From assembly GCA_946633495.1 (NCBI GenBank), contig CAMPAX010000108.1, forward strand, positions 1-7,723: a DNA stretch of 7,723 nucleotides, read 5' to 3'. Shown piece by piece: positions 1-5,849 of this stretch; within the stretch, counting starts at the first letter, position 1; the number at the start of each line of letters is the position of its first letter. Under the pieces are notes generated by a model. It was not told the DNA's origin. It made no database searches and saw nothing but the letters and a program-made list of their open reading frames with translations. Source of the DNA: an uncultured Lachnospiraceae bacterium (GTDB lineage Bacteria; Bacillota; Clostridia; Lachnospirales; Lachnospiraceae). The translations under genes and the position numbers were made by a program.

Positions 1-889
1 TTTCCGCACGCCGTCCGCCACCGCCGCCCGATCCACTGCCGGACGTACCACCATACCCGGTATCAGCATCATGGCCGTCTTCATTCTCCTGCGCACCGGT
101 ATCGCTATCCGTATCCTCTTCGTCCTCTTCCTTCCTGATGGCTCTTCGGCTCTCAGCATCAGCCAGGATCCTCTTCGCTCCTTCCTTCTGCTGCTTTTCT
201 GCCTCCTTCTTCTTGGCTTCCTCAGCCGCCTCTTCCTCCGTCTGCTTCAGAGCATCCGCGTTCTGAGCAAAGACAAAGCGGATCGTGTGGGAAGTTCCCC
301 AGATGATAATACCGAAAATGAGCAGCAGCCACAGATACCAGGTGTACAGGAAAATGATCGGATAAATGATGGAGAACGCGATCGGCGCCACCCATGCCAC
401 CGTGATCTTCAGCCAGCTCCAGAAATACCCGACCGAAAGCAGGATCGAATTCTTTGCCGCCTGTTTCATCGTGGTCTGATATCTGGCGATCATGGGGAAG
501 TAAAATGCAAGTGTCAGAGACAGGAACAGAAGCTCCAGATAAAAAACGATGGTATAAAACAGTGAGATTGCTCCGGTCTGAGTGTTCACCAGGATCCACT
601 CCGCAAGAAGGACTGCCACGATCACCAGCATGGCAAGAAAGCTTAAGGTTGCCTGCTTGAAGTTCCTTTTGAACTCCCGGATGTAGCAGCTGAGAATGGT
701 TTCTTCCTCTTCTTCCTGAAGCCGAATGGCGGTTGCATAGGTTGCAGCAAGAGACGCGCCAATGGTAATGACCGGAAGGCAGCCGATCACGAAGCATATA
801 TTCAATCCGAACATATTACCAAACGCATCCAGTCCCTTTTTCAGTTTCCATTCTCTCTGCCGGCCGGAACCGCGCTCGTTGTCTGCCAT
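1..889 (-). CDS. YesL/DUF624-family membrane protein, C-terminus cut by window edge
   Basis: The reading frame is open from an ATG at 887-889 to the left edge, giving 296 residues with no stop. An AAAGGA ribosome binding site lies at 900-905, 10 nt before the ATG. The N-terminal 210 residues fit the YesL (DUF624) family: a short soluble start, then hydrophobic spans near residues 29-53, 82-102, 108-133, 157-180 and 181-206. The family-type stretch CLPVITIGA is at 37-45, followed by the soluble REFKRNFKQAT (71-81). Family members commonly sit next to CUT1 sugar transporters, as here, but their molecular role is not established. The odd part is the tail: residues 215-258 form a Glu/Lys/Ala-rich, probably helical stretch, followed by an acidic segment (259-277) and a Gly/Ser run (280-292). 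YesL proteins are usually only about 200 residues long. The family call is from recognition of the sequence pattern, not a search. Confidence 0.8.
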   Translation of the reverse strand, partial: MADNERGSGRQREWKLKKGLDAFGNMFGLNICFVIGCLPVITIGASLAATYATAIRLQEEEEETILSCYIREFKRNFKQATLSFLAMLVIVAVLLAEWILVNTQTGAISLFYTIVFYLELLFLSLTLAFYFPMIARYQTTMKQAAKNSILLSVGYFWSWLKITVAWVAPIAFSIIYPIIFLYTWYLWLLLIFGIIIWGTSHTIRFVFAQNADALKQTEEEAAEEAKKKEAEKQQKEGAKRILADAESRRAIRKEEDEEDTDSDTGAQENEDGHDADTGYGGTSGSGSGGGGGRRAE

Positions 890-910
890 GTGATAAAAAT
901 CCTTTCTGTT

Positions 911-953
911 CTTTTGATCCCGGATCTATGATGACGGATCCCGGGATCAAAAG
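911..953 (-). promoter_or_regulatory. Long hairpin just before the YesL ribosome binding site
   Basis: Positions 911-923 (cttttgatcccgg) pair perfectly with 941-953, and three more pairs follow after a bulged C at 940. The hairpin ends 5 nt before the AAAGGA ribosome binding site of the YesL gene. There is no T-run straight after the stem on either strand, so it is not a standard terminator. It contains the perfect 12-nt palindrome GATCCCGGGATC (937-948). It could stabilise the mRNA, affect translation starts, or be a DNA operator. The structure is seen in the sequence; the role is inferred. Confidence 0.55.
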
Positions 954-965
954 AATACCTTTAAA

Positions 966-992
966 AGAGCAGAGACCGGAGGTCTCTGCTCT
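966..992 (-). terminator. Perfect 12-bp hairpin, possible terminator of the permease operon or 5' stem of the YesL mRNA
   Basis: The arms AGAGCAGAGACC (966-977) and GGTCTCTGCTCT (981-992) match perfectly around a 3-nt loop. Reading the minus strand, the stem is followed by only three further T before AAAGG, so as an intrinsic terminator it is weak. It lies 75 nt after the stop of the MalG-type permease, which suits partial termination. It also begins about 4 nt after the predicted start of the YesL transcript, which would put it at the very 5' end of that RNA. Either role, or both, is possible. Confidence 0.5.
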
Positions 993-1002
993 GATATGCT
1001 TC

Positions 1003-1031
1003 ATTGTATCAAAATCCCCGTTGCAACGCAA
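1003..1031 (-). promoter_or_regulatory. Predicted sigma-A promoter for the YesL gene
   Basis: On the minus strand there is a -35 box TTGCGT (1031 to 1026), an exact 17-nt spacer, and a -10 box TACAAT (1008 to 1003). The -10 box is preceded by TGA, an extended -10 element. Transcription should start near 996, about 107 nt before the YesL ATG. The promoter lies wholly in the gap after the permease stop codon, so the YesL gene can be expressed apart from the transporter operon. Confidence 0.6.
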
Positions 1032-1067
1032 GCATAGGATTTCTGATTTTTTTAGCAGAATCGGATC

Positions 1068-1928
1068 TTATTCCTTAACACCACCAAGTGCAACACCTGC
1101 GATGATGTACTTGGAAAGGAAGAAGTACATAACCAGGATCGGGATAACTGTGGTAAGAAGTCCACAGTAGATCAGACCCCAGTCACGGTCCTTATCATTT
1201 GCCTTCAAAGATGAAACGTACATCGGCATGGTCTGCTTCTGACGCTCTGTTGCAAGGATAATAGACGGTGTATACAGGTTGTTCCAAGTTCCTACGAAAC
1301 CGAAGATTGCCTGTGTAGCCATAGCCGGCTTCAGAAGCGGAAGAACGATTCTGTTAAATGTAGCGAACTCGGATGATCCGTCGATTCGTGCTGCTTCTAC
1401 AATTTCTACAGAAAGGCCTGTCTCCATATACTGCTTCATGAAGTATACGGTGGTCGGACCCGCAATGGCCGGGATAATGAGCGGCCAGAATGTTCCGTAA
1501 AGGCCAAAGGTCTGGCAAACATGTACGAAACCTACTACGGATACCTGTGTCGGGATCATCATGATCGCATAAATGAATGCCCAGACAAATTTCTTGCCCT
1601 TGAAATTGTAAACCGTAACAGCATATGCTGTCAGAGAGCCGAAATAAACCTGCAGGATCGTAGCCGGTACAGTTACGATCATAGAGTTCAGCATAGCCTG
1701 AAGAACGTTAACACCACTGGTCTTTGCTCCGGAATTCAGCAGGTTCTTGAAGTTCGTGAAGAACTCCCCACCCGGCAGAATCTTCAGTCCGCTGGTGATA
1801 TCAGCAGACTTCAATGTGGAGTTTACGATCAGAATATAAAACGGAAAGATTGAAATGAAGCAGAGAAGGATGCAGACGATATAACGTCCCACCTTCCTGT
1901 GATTTAAGCCTTTAACTTCCTGATCCAT
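1068..1928 (-). CDS. CUT1 sugar ABC transporter permease, MalG/AraQ type
   Basis: This is the second membrane subunit of a carbohydrate importer; it forms half of the channel together with the MalF-type permease upstream. The 286-residue length is typical. A first membrane span lies near residues 15-36, followed by the family-type polar loop, and further spans lie near 78-104, 114-135, 144-164, 204-222 and 255-275. The cytoplasmic EAA loop that docks the ATPase is clear: EAARIDG at 178-184, followed by LPLLKP at 196-201. The C-terminus, IIAGVALGGVKE, is the usual MalG-family ending. The ATG at 1926-1928 is preceded by AGGTAGGTG, which overlaps the TAG stop of the preceding permease (8-nt gap), so translation is probably coupled. 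The substrate cannot be read from the sequence. Confidence 0.93.
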   Translation of the reverse strand: MDQEVKGLNHRKVGRYIVCILLCFISIFPFYILIVNSTLKSADITSGLKILPGGEFFTNFKNLLNSGAKTSGVNVLQAMLNSMIVTVPATILQVYFGSLTAYAVTVYNFKGKKFVWAFIYAIMMIPTQVSVVGFVHVCQTFGLYGTFWPLIIPAIAGPTTVYFMKQYMETGLSVEIVEAARIDGSSEFATFNRIVLPLLKPAMATQAIFGFVGTWNNLYTPSIILATERQKQTMPMYVSSLKANDKDRDWGLIYCGLLTTVIPILVMYFFLSKYIIAGVALGGVKE

Positions 1929-1936
1929 ATCGTCAC

Positions 1937-2881
1937 CTACCTTCCGTCCTTAGATTTTTCCTGCGTCAGCTTGTAGAAGACAAGGCTGACTGCCATAGTT
2001 ACAAAGAACAGCACGATAGAGTACGCAGCCGCACGACCCATGTTCTGGGAAGGACCTGCTGTCGTGTACTTCTTGATCAGCATCATGACTGTCGTAGTGG
2101 AGTCGATCGTTGTTCCGCCGCCCAGTTTTACAATCGGGCCACCGTCGTTGAACAGCTGCGGAATATCGTACATCTGAAGACCACCGATAGCAGAAGTTAC
2201 AAGAGTGTACTGCAGGATCGGTTTCAGAAGCGGCAGAGTGATCTTAAAGAACTGCTGCTTCGAATTCGCACCATCCACCATGGCCGCCTCGTACAGAGAC
2301 GGGTTGATACCAAGGATACCTGCGGTGAGGATGATCATGGTATTGCCATACCACATCCAGAACTGGATAAAAGCGATAATGATCAGCGAAGCCCAGCCGG
2401 AACGAAGAATTCCGACATCCGTCGCCATGCCCCAACTTCGCAGCAACATTGTCAGAGGACCATTTACCTCGAAAAGGCTGTAGAAAAGGACAGCGATGGT
2501 AGCTGCGGTAATGATATTCGGCATATACATGATAACCTTGTACATACCGGTTCCCTTCAGATGATAGCGTACATCTGTGAACCATGCTGCAAGAAGAAGT
2601 GCAAGCAGGATCTGGGGAATGAAGTTCAGGATCCAGAGGACAGCTGTGATCGCCAGTGCCTTCCAGATCTCGGAATCTCCGGCCTTGCCGAATACATAGT
2701 TGGAGAAGTTGCCGAAGCCCTTCTCTTCGATCATATTACGACCATTCTTTGCAGTATAAACCAGGGAATTATAGAAGGTGTAAAGCAGCGGATACAATTG
2801 AAAGATGAAGAATACAATGAAAAACGGAATTATGAAAAGTACCCCATATTTTCCATGTTCTACAGTTTTTTGCTTTTTCAA
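1937..2881 (-). CDS. CUT1 sugar ABC transporter permease, MalF/UgpA type, TTG start
   Basis: This is the first membrane subunit of the importer, 314 residues. Hydrophobic spans lie near residues 13-36, 75-101, 114-137, 163-190, 223-245 and 284-303. The EAA loop that contacts the ATPase is present: EAAMVDG at 198-204 and LPLLKP at 216-221. The gene starts with TTG (2879-2881). A strong AGGAGG lies at 2889-2894 with a 7-nt spacer, and the next in-frame Met is residue 50, which is beyond the first membrane span. It follows the binding-protein gene by 113 nt and precedes the MalG-type permease by 8 nt, so the three form one operon. No ATPase gene is present; like many Firmicutes CUT1 systems it probably uses a shared MsmX-type ATPase. 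Confidence 0.93.
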   Translation of the reverse strand: MKKQKTVEHGKYGVLFIIPFFIVFFIFQLYPLLYTFYNSLVYTAKNGRNMIEEKGFGNFSNYVFGKAGDSEIWKALAITAVLWILNFIPQILLALLLAAWFTDVRYHLKGTGMYKVIMYMPNIITAATIAVLFYSLFEVNGPLTMLLRSWGMATDVGILRSGWASLIIIAFIQFWMWYGNTMIILTAGILGINPSLYEAAMVDGANSKQQFFKITLPLLKPILQYTLVTSAIGGLQMYDIPQLFNDGGPIVKLGGGTTIDSTTTVMMLIKKYTTAGPSQNMGRAAAYSIVLFFVTMAVSLVFYKLTQEKSKDGR

Positions 2882-2897
2882 TTGGTAACCTCCTCCC
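2879..2897 (-). promoter_or_regulatory. Strong ribosome binding site that sets the TTG start of the MalF-type permease
   Basis: The minus strand reads GGGAGGAGG, then TTACCAA, then TTG. The AGGAGG core is an exact match to the anti-Shine-Dalgarno sequence with ideal spacing, and no ATG or GTG lies at a usable distance. The weak start codon with a strong binding site may hold permease output below that of the binding protein. Confidence 0.8.
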
Positions 2898-2922
2898 TTA
2901 TTTTTTTCTTTTCTCTAAAACA

Positions 2923-2952
2923 CACGCACCAGCACATCTGTGCTGATGCGTG
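2923..2952 (-). terminator. Hairpin between binding-protein and permease genes (attenuator or mRNA end-protector)
   Basis: The 14-nt arms 2923-2936 and 2939-2952 pair fully in the minus-strand RNA, with one G-U pair at 2929/2946; on the plus strand that pair would be a C-A mismatch. The RNA-specific pairing argues that it works in the transporter mRNA. After the stem comes GTTTTAGAG and further on an A/T-rich run, so termination is likely partial. It lies about 40 nt after the lipoprotein stop. Hairpins at this place in sugar transporter operons, as between malE and malF, commonly make the binding protein mRNA more abundant than the permease mRNA. Confidence 0.6.
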
Positions 2953-2994
2953 CGATAGTCTACCACTTATTCAATGATAAACAAAGTATTCAGC

Positions 2995-4461
2995 TTACTC
3001 AGCTGCCGGGATACCAAGCTCTGTATTGGACTTATCCTTTACATACTGCAGGGCCTCGTCAACGCTCTTGTAAGTACCAGCGATATAACCGTTAGCTGCA
3101 TCAGAGATGAATGCTTCGTAGTTCTTATCCTGATATGTTACAGCGCCCTGCTGAATTCCCTTAGCTGCGTCTGCCCATGTACCATAGGGGTTCTGTCCGC
3201 CAAGGAATGCAACACCGTTGTTATCAGCTGCGATCTCGCCGCCGTTAACCAGTCTGTCGTTAGCTGCTGCAGAAGAAACTGCATCACCAGTCTTGTTTGT
3301 GATCTGAACCATAACGTCAGCATCGCAAGCTAATTCATACAGAAGGAATGCGCAAAGCTCTTTGTTCGGAGTATCCTTACCTACAGATACATAGGTACCG
3401 CCCCAGTAGTAAGCCTGAGGACCAACGCAAGCGCCCCAGGAACCATTGGTAGCACCGTTACCCTGGAATACGCCGATCATCCACGGGCAAGCGAAGTAGC
3501 AGAATACATCTCCGCCATCAGCCATGGAACCAGCCCATCCGCCGTCCCACATCTCAGTCATGTTGGTGTAACCACCGTCAGCCAGCTTCTTAGCTGTCTC
3601 GATGTACTGAGTAATGGTTGCATCCGGCTTGAAGGTCTCTTTACCGTCAGCACCAACCTCTACCCACTGATCTGTGTGAGCGTTGATGATTGCATAGTAA
3701 ACATCCTTCGGACCAGATACGATCTTGTATCCCTTAGCCTTCAGCTCTTCAGCTGCTGCGAAGAAGGAATCCCAATCCTTGATCTTGTTCTGGATCTCAG
3801 CCGGATCATCTGTTCCCCATACATCCTTAGCGATTGCACGGTTGTAGAATACAGAACCAGCTGTGGACTGCCATGTAACTGCCTTCAGCTCGCCGTTGAA
3901 GTTAGCATAGTCCTTTGCATACTGATATGTATCAGCAAGCATGTCATCTGTAATACCAATTGTGTGCAGGTCCAGAGTCTTGGAATCATCCTCTGTCCAG
4001 TACTTTGCAGACCCGATATCAGCCGGGATGAGAGACGGATACTTCTCAGATGTGAAAGCAGCGTCAATAGACTCAAGAGACTGCTCGGAAGCGATACCAA
4101 GGTTTACATACTCATAGTAATCCTTCAGCTCCGGATGGTTCTCAAGAACTACATCCATCTTCTTGCCGAAGTCATCATCCCAGGAGTAAGCATAGATCTT
4201 CTTGGATGCATCCCAGCCATCCATGTTCAGCTCCATCTTTCCATCAACGGACTTGATTGTGTTGCCAGCCGGAGCGTCAGTTGACGGAGTTTCTGTTGCC
4301 GGAGCCTCTGTTGACTGTGCCTCTGTTTTCGGAGCATCTGTTGCCGGTGCTGCGGTGTCTGTTGCGCCTGTTGTGCTTGTGCTATCGCTACCACATGCTA
4401 CCATGGAAAGACCCATAGCAAGTGTCATAGAAAGCGCAAGTGCCTTTTTGAACTTCTTCAC
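2995..4461 (-). CDS. Carbohydrate ABC transporter substrate-binding lipoprotein (CUT1), GTG start
   Basis: This is the extracellular sugar-binding subunit, anchored to the membrane by lipid. The start is GTG at 4461: AAAGGAGGG (4469-4477) lies exactly 7 nt before it, and the protein then opens with the Lys-rich signal VKKFKK, a hydrophobic core and the lipobox SMVAC with the lipidated Cys at residue 23. The frame stays open 38 codons further upstream to an ATG at 4575, but that has no good ribosome binding site and would bury the signal peptide. Total length is 488 residues. A Thr/Ala/Pro/Asp/Glu linker (25-67) joins the anchor to a bacterial extracellular solute-binding domain. Typical features are the early strand KIYAYSWDDDFGKKM, the segment GSVFYNRAIAKDVWGTDDP, and GGTYVSVGKDTPNKELCAFLL near the end. 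Many Trp and Tyr residues suit stacking against sugar rings. The precise ligand is unknown. Confidence 0.93.
   Translation of the reverse strand: MKKFKKALALSMTLAMGLSMVACGSDSTSTTGATDTAAPATDAPKTEAQSTEAPATETPSTDAPAGNTIKSVDGKMELNMDGWDASKKIYAYSWDDDFGKKMDVVLENHPELKDYYEYVNLGIASEQSLESIDAAFTSEKYPSLIPADIGSAKYWTEDDSKTLDLHTIGITDDMLADTYQYAKDYANFNGELKAVTWQSTAGSVFYNRAIAKDVWGTDDPAEIQNKIKDWDSFFAAAEELKAKGYKIVSGPKDVYYAIINAHTDQWVEVGADGKETFKPDATITQYIETAKKLADGGYTNMTEMWDGGWAGSMADGGDVFCYFACPWMIGVFQGNGATNGSWGACVGPQAYYWGGTYVSVGKDTPNKELCAFLLYELACDADVMVQITNKTGDAVSSAAANDRLVNGGEIAADNNGVAFLGGQNPYGTWADAAKGIQQGAVTYQDKNYEAFISDAANGYIAGTYKSVDEALQYVKDKSNTELGIPAAE
4261..4389 (-). repeat. Degenerate repeats encoding the Thr/Ala/Pro linker of the lipoprotein
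   Basis: Residues 25-67 of the binding protein are built from short variants of T-(D/E)-A-P and A-P-A-T. The DNA shows matching imperfect repeats of the form tctgttgccggagc, for example near 4290 and 4340. It is a flexible tether between the lipidated Cys and the folded domain. Such tracts change length readily, so it may vary between strains. The same tract gives an apparent plus-strand frame rich in Ala, Ser and Val that is not a gene. Confidence 0.6.
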
Positions 4462-4686
4462 AAAAAAACCCTCCTTTAATTGTGGTTTTGGCTTCCTTCT
4501 CTTCCGTCTTTCGAAACCTGCCGCACTTCTTCCGTCCATCATCAAGTACCCGAGATACTTAACTCCGTCCTTCAAAAATGAAGCCGGATCCGTCCGACAT
4601 CCGTTCCGGATGCCACCCCGTGCTGCCCGAAATCCTTATAAACGGGCACACGAACAAAAATGTATTTATCGCGGTTTCCCGCGACA
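4462..4686 (-). promoter_or_regulatory. Long structured 5' leader of the transporter operon
   Basis: From the predicted transcript start near 4687 to the GTG start is about 225 nt with no convincing gene. Several local stems can be drawn in the minus-strand RNA: 4669-4684; 4619-4652 (5 bp plus 4 bp either side of a small internal loop, closing a 13-nt loop); 4598-4612 (catccg/cggatg); 4570-4583 (cttca/tgaag); and 4544-4560 (aagta/tactt). I do not recognise a known riboswitch class, and there is no terminator-like stem plus T-run before the GTG. It may be a regulatory or stabilising leader. The stems are seen; any function is inferred. Confidence 0.4.
4669..4684 (-). promoter_or_regulatory. 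Hairpin with GAAA loop at the predicted 5' end of the transporter mRNA
   Basis: The minus strand reads TCGCGG, GAAA, CCGCGA: a perfect 6-bp stem capped by a GNRA tetraloop. It starts 2-3 nt after the predicted transcription start. As RNA it would protect the 5' end of the message; as DNA the inverted repeat sits where a repressor could block the promoter. The two roles cannot be told apart from sequence alone. Confidence 0.5.
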
Positions 4687-4693
4687 TATTTGC

Positions 4694-4722
4694 ATTATAG
4701 GACATAATAAACAATAATGCAA
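4694..4722 (-). promoter_or_regulatory. Predicted sigma-A promoter of the sugar transporter operon
   Basis: The minus strand has a perfect -10 box TATAAT (4699 to 4694) and, after a 17-nt spacer, a weak -35 box TTGCAT (4722 to 4717). The start should be near 4687. The weak -35 box fits a regulated promoter that needs an activator. I found no convincing catabolite-response (cre) element overlapping it. Confidence 0.65.
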
Positions 4723-4843
4723 CTATTTTTTTGATTTTTTCCGTTTTTTATGTACAGATTTGACAAAAGTATTACAAATTAAACTCGGAATTGTTGCATT
4801 TAACAGTTTTTTCGGTTTTTCGGGCCTTTTTCCTGCATTTTTT

Positions 4844-4874
4844 TTGTGCATGATTTCAAAATCTGTGATAGAAT
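4844..4874 (+). promoter_or_regulatory. Predicted extended -10 promoter of the plus-strand membrane protein gene
   Basis: TAGAAT at 4869-4874 is preceded by TGA (4866-4868), making an extended -10 element. The best -35 candidate is TTGTGC (4844-4849), with a long 19-nt spacer; extended -10 promoters tolerate a poor -35. Transcription should start near 4881, about 60 nt before the ATG at 4940. Confidence 0.5.
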
Positions 4875-4887
4875 GAGTTCCGTGCCC

Positions 4888-4905
4888 GAAATCGCGGACG
4901 ATTTC
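4888..4905 (+). promoter_or_regulatory. Hairpin near the 5' end of the plus-strand transcript
   Basis: GAAATCG (4888-4894) and CGATTTC (4899-4905) form a perfect 7-bp stem around the loop CGGA. It begins roughly 7 nt after the predicted transcription start and ends 20 nt before the AGGAG ribosome binding site. It may be an mRNA 5' stem or an operator. It overlaps one copy of the GCCCGAAA repeat. Confidence 0.45.
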
Positions 4906-4939
4906 TACCTTAAAAATTGCATTTCAGGAGCAAAATCAC

Positions 4940-5809
4940 ATGTCTTCAGATAAAAAATCCACAAATGAGACCCCTTCAGACGAAAAAGTCATCCCCACCA
5001 CCGTAAAGACCATCGCCGGTCAGATCGTGGAGGTAAAACCGAAGGAACCCGAAGAGAAGGAAGCCTTTCGGGAGGACAACCTGGAAATGAGCCAGATGAC
5101 CTTCCGTCAGCGCTGGGCCATCCGGAAGCAGCGGATCAAAAATGAAATGGAGGGAATGGCCCGGATCCAGAAGGTGGAATACCTTCTCTCTTATTTCAAA
5201 TGGCCTCTTATCTTTGTAGTCGGAGGAATTCTGATCTTTATCCTTTTCTGGGTCGGGATCCGGAACGCCTCCAAACCGGTGATCCTTTCCGCCGCCTACA
5301 TCAATCTGTCGGAGGGCGTATATCCCACCGAAGAGATTTATGCGGACTATGACAATTACACCTCTCCCGACGGCCTGATCACAAAGAACATGGGGAGCTA
5401 CAAAATGGATACGGCCGTGCATTTTGATCTGGAAACCTATGAGAAGCAGTACAATAATGATTCCAATGACTACTCTCTCACCCAGTTTCCGATCCTCTGC
5501 ACTTCCAATTTCTTTGATGTGGTGATCACGGACAGGAAAGGTCTGGAGTTCTGCAGCGCCAGCAACCTGATCGTGGATCCCGAGACCGTAATCTCTTCCA
5601 ATACTGTTCTGGCACTCCGAAGCCGGCAGGCCAATGCGAAGGATGCCCAGGGAATCGAGTATTTTTACGGCTACGATATCACGGATACCGCCTTTGCAAA
5701 GCAGCTCGGATATCCGGACAAGGTCTATCTGGCATTCCCCGGTCAGAGTGAGGATAATAAACAGCATGCGGAACGATTCCTGATCTACCTTTTCAGTCAG
5801 GAACCTTAA
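4940..5809 (+). CDS. Single-pass membrane protein of unknown function
   Basis: This 289-residue protein has an ATG at 4940 with AGGAG at 4926-4930 (9-nt spacer). It begins with a hydrophilic, low-complexity cytoplasmic part (1-85); residues 50-80 are strongly basic and probably helical. One membrane span lies at about 88-108 (WPLIFVVGGILIFILFWVG), and an extracellular domain follows (109-289). The positive charge before the span supports N-in, C-out topology. The outer domain has two Cys (187 and 205) that could form a disulfide, and a DVVITDRKGLEF stretch (193-204). Clostridia have many unassigned proteins with a short cytoplasmic start, a YYKWP-like entry to one span and a DVVI-type outer domain; this resembles them, but I cannot name a family. 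It is divergent from the sugar transporter operon and ends at a strong terminator, so it is a single-gene unit. No enzyme motif is visible. Confidence 0.85.
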   Translation: MSSDKKSTNETPSDEKVIPTTVKTIAGQIVEVKPKEPEEKEAFREDNLEMSQMTFRQRWAIRKQRIKNEMEGMARIQKVEYLLSYFKWPLIFVVGGILIFILFWVGIRNASKPVILSAAYINLSEGVYPTEEIYADYDNYTSPDGLITKNMGSYKMDTAVHFDLETYEKQYNNDSNDYSLTQFPILCTSNFFDVVITDRKGLEFCSASNLIVDPETVISSNTVLALRSRQANAKDAQGIEYFYGYDITDTAFAKQLGYPDKVYLAFPGQSEDNKQHAERFLIYLFSQEP

Positions 5810-5813
5810 ATTC

Positions 5814-5842
5814 AAAAACGCGGGTACGGCCCGCGTTTTTTT
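5814..5842. terminator. Bidirectional intrinsic terminator between converging genes
   Basis: The G+C-rich stem acgcggg/cccgcgt (5818-5824 with 5830-5836) has a 5-nt loop and is flanked by A on the left and seven T on the right (5836-5842). Read on the plus strand it ends the membrane protein gene 5 nt after its TAA. Read on the minus strand it has five T after the stem and ends the ABC-F gene about 10 nt after its TGA. A shared terminator between convergent genes is typical of compact genomes. Confidence 0.92.
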
Positions 5843-5849
5843 GTCCCGG

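Larger units (their letters stand above)
4624..4893. repeat. Three copies of GCCCGAAA in the divergent intergenic region
   Basis: GCCCGAAA occurs at 4625-4632 and 4884-4891, and in inverted form at 4818-4825. The first and last copies are part of an identical 11-mer, TGCCCGAAATC (4624-4634 and 4883-4893). One copy lies in the leader of each divergent transcript and one lies between the two promoters. This could be a binding site for a shared regulator, or part of local RNA stems, or chance. Confidence 0.35.

Noticed and set aside
222..797. A 191-residue minus-strand frame near the left edge
   Set aside because: It overlaps the YesL gene in another frame and has the His/Arg/Gly/Ser-rich composition of a shadow; the YesL frame shows clear membrane spans and a ribosome binding site.
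816..1031. A 71-residue minus-strand frame between the permease and YesL genes
   Set aside because: It starts inside the predicted promoter, runs through both hairpins and overlaps the YesL start in another frame, with no ribosome binding site.
4462..4575. A 38-codon N-terminal extension of the binding protein starting at the ATG at 4575
   Set aside because: It lacks a ribosome binding site and would put a Lys/Arg-rich stretch before the signal peptide. The GTG at 4461 has an ideal AAAGGAGGG at 7 nt.
4661..4690. Possible catabolite-response (cre) site around the 5' hairpin of the transporter mRNA
   Set aside because: The centre is TTTC between G+C-rich arms and does not fit the cre pattern with a central CG and TG...CA ends.
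3676..4717. Long plus-strand frames opposite the binding-protein gene, including an Ala/Ser/Val-rich one at 4202-4717
   Set aside because: They are antisense to a well-supported lipoprotein gene; the second is produced by the linker repeats and has no start signals.
4760..4788. A perfect -35 box TTGACA on the plus strand
   Set aside because: No -10-like hexamer follows at 16-18 nt; the sequence there is aactcgg.
4689..4925. Several copies of TGCATT in the divergent intergenic region
   Set aside because: The motif is only six bases long in A/T-rich DNA with varied spacing and flanks, so chance is an adequate explanation.
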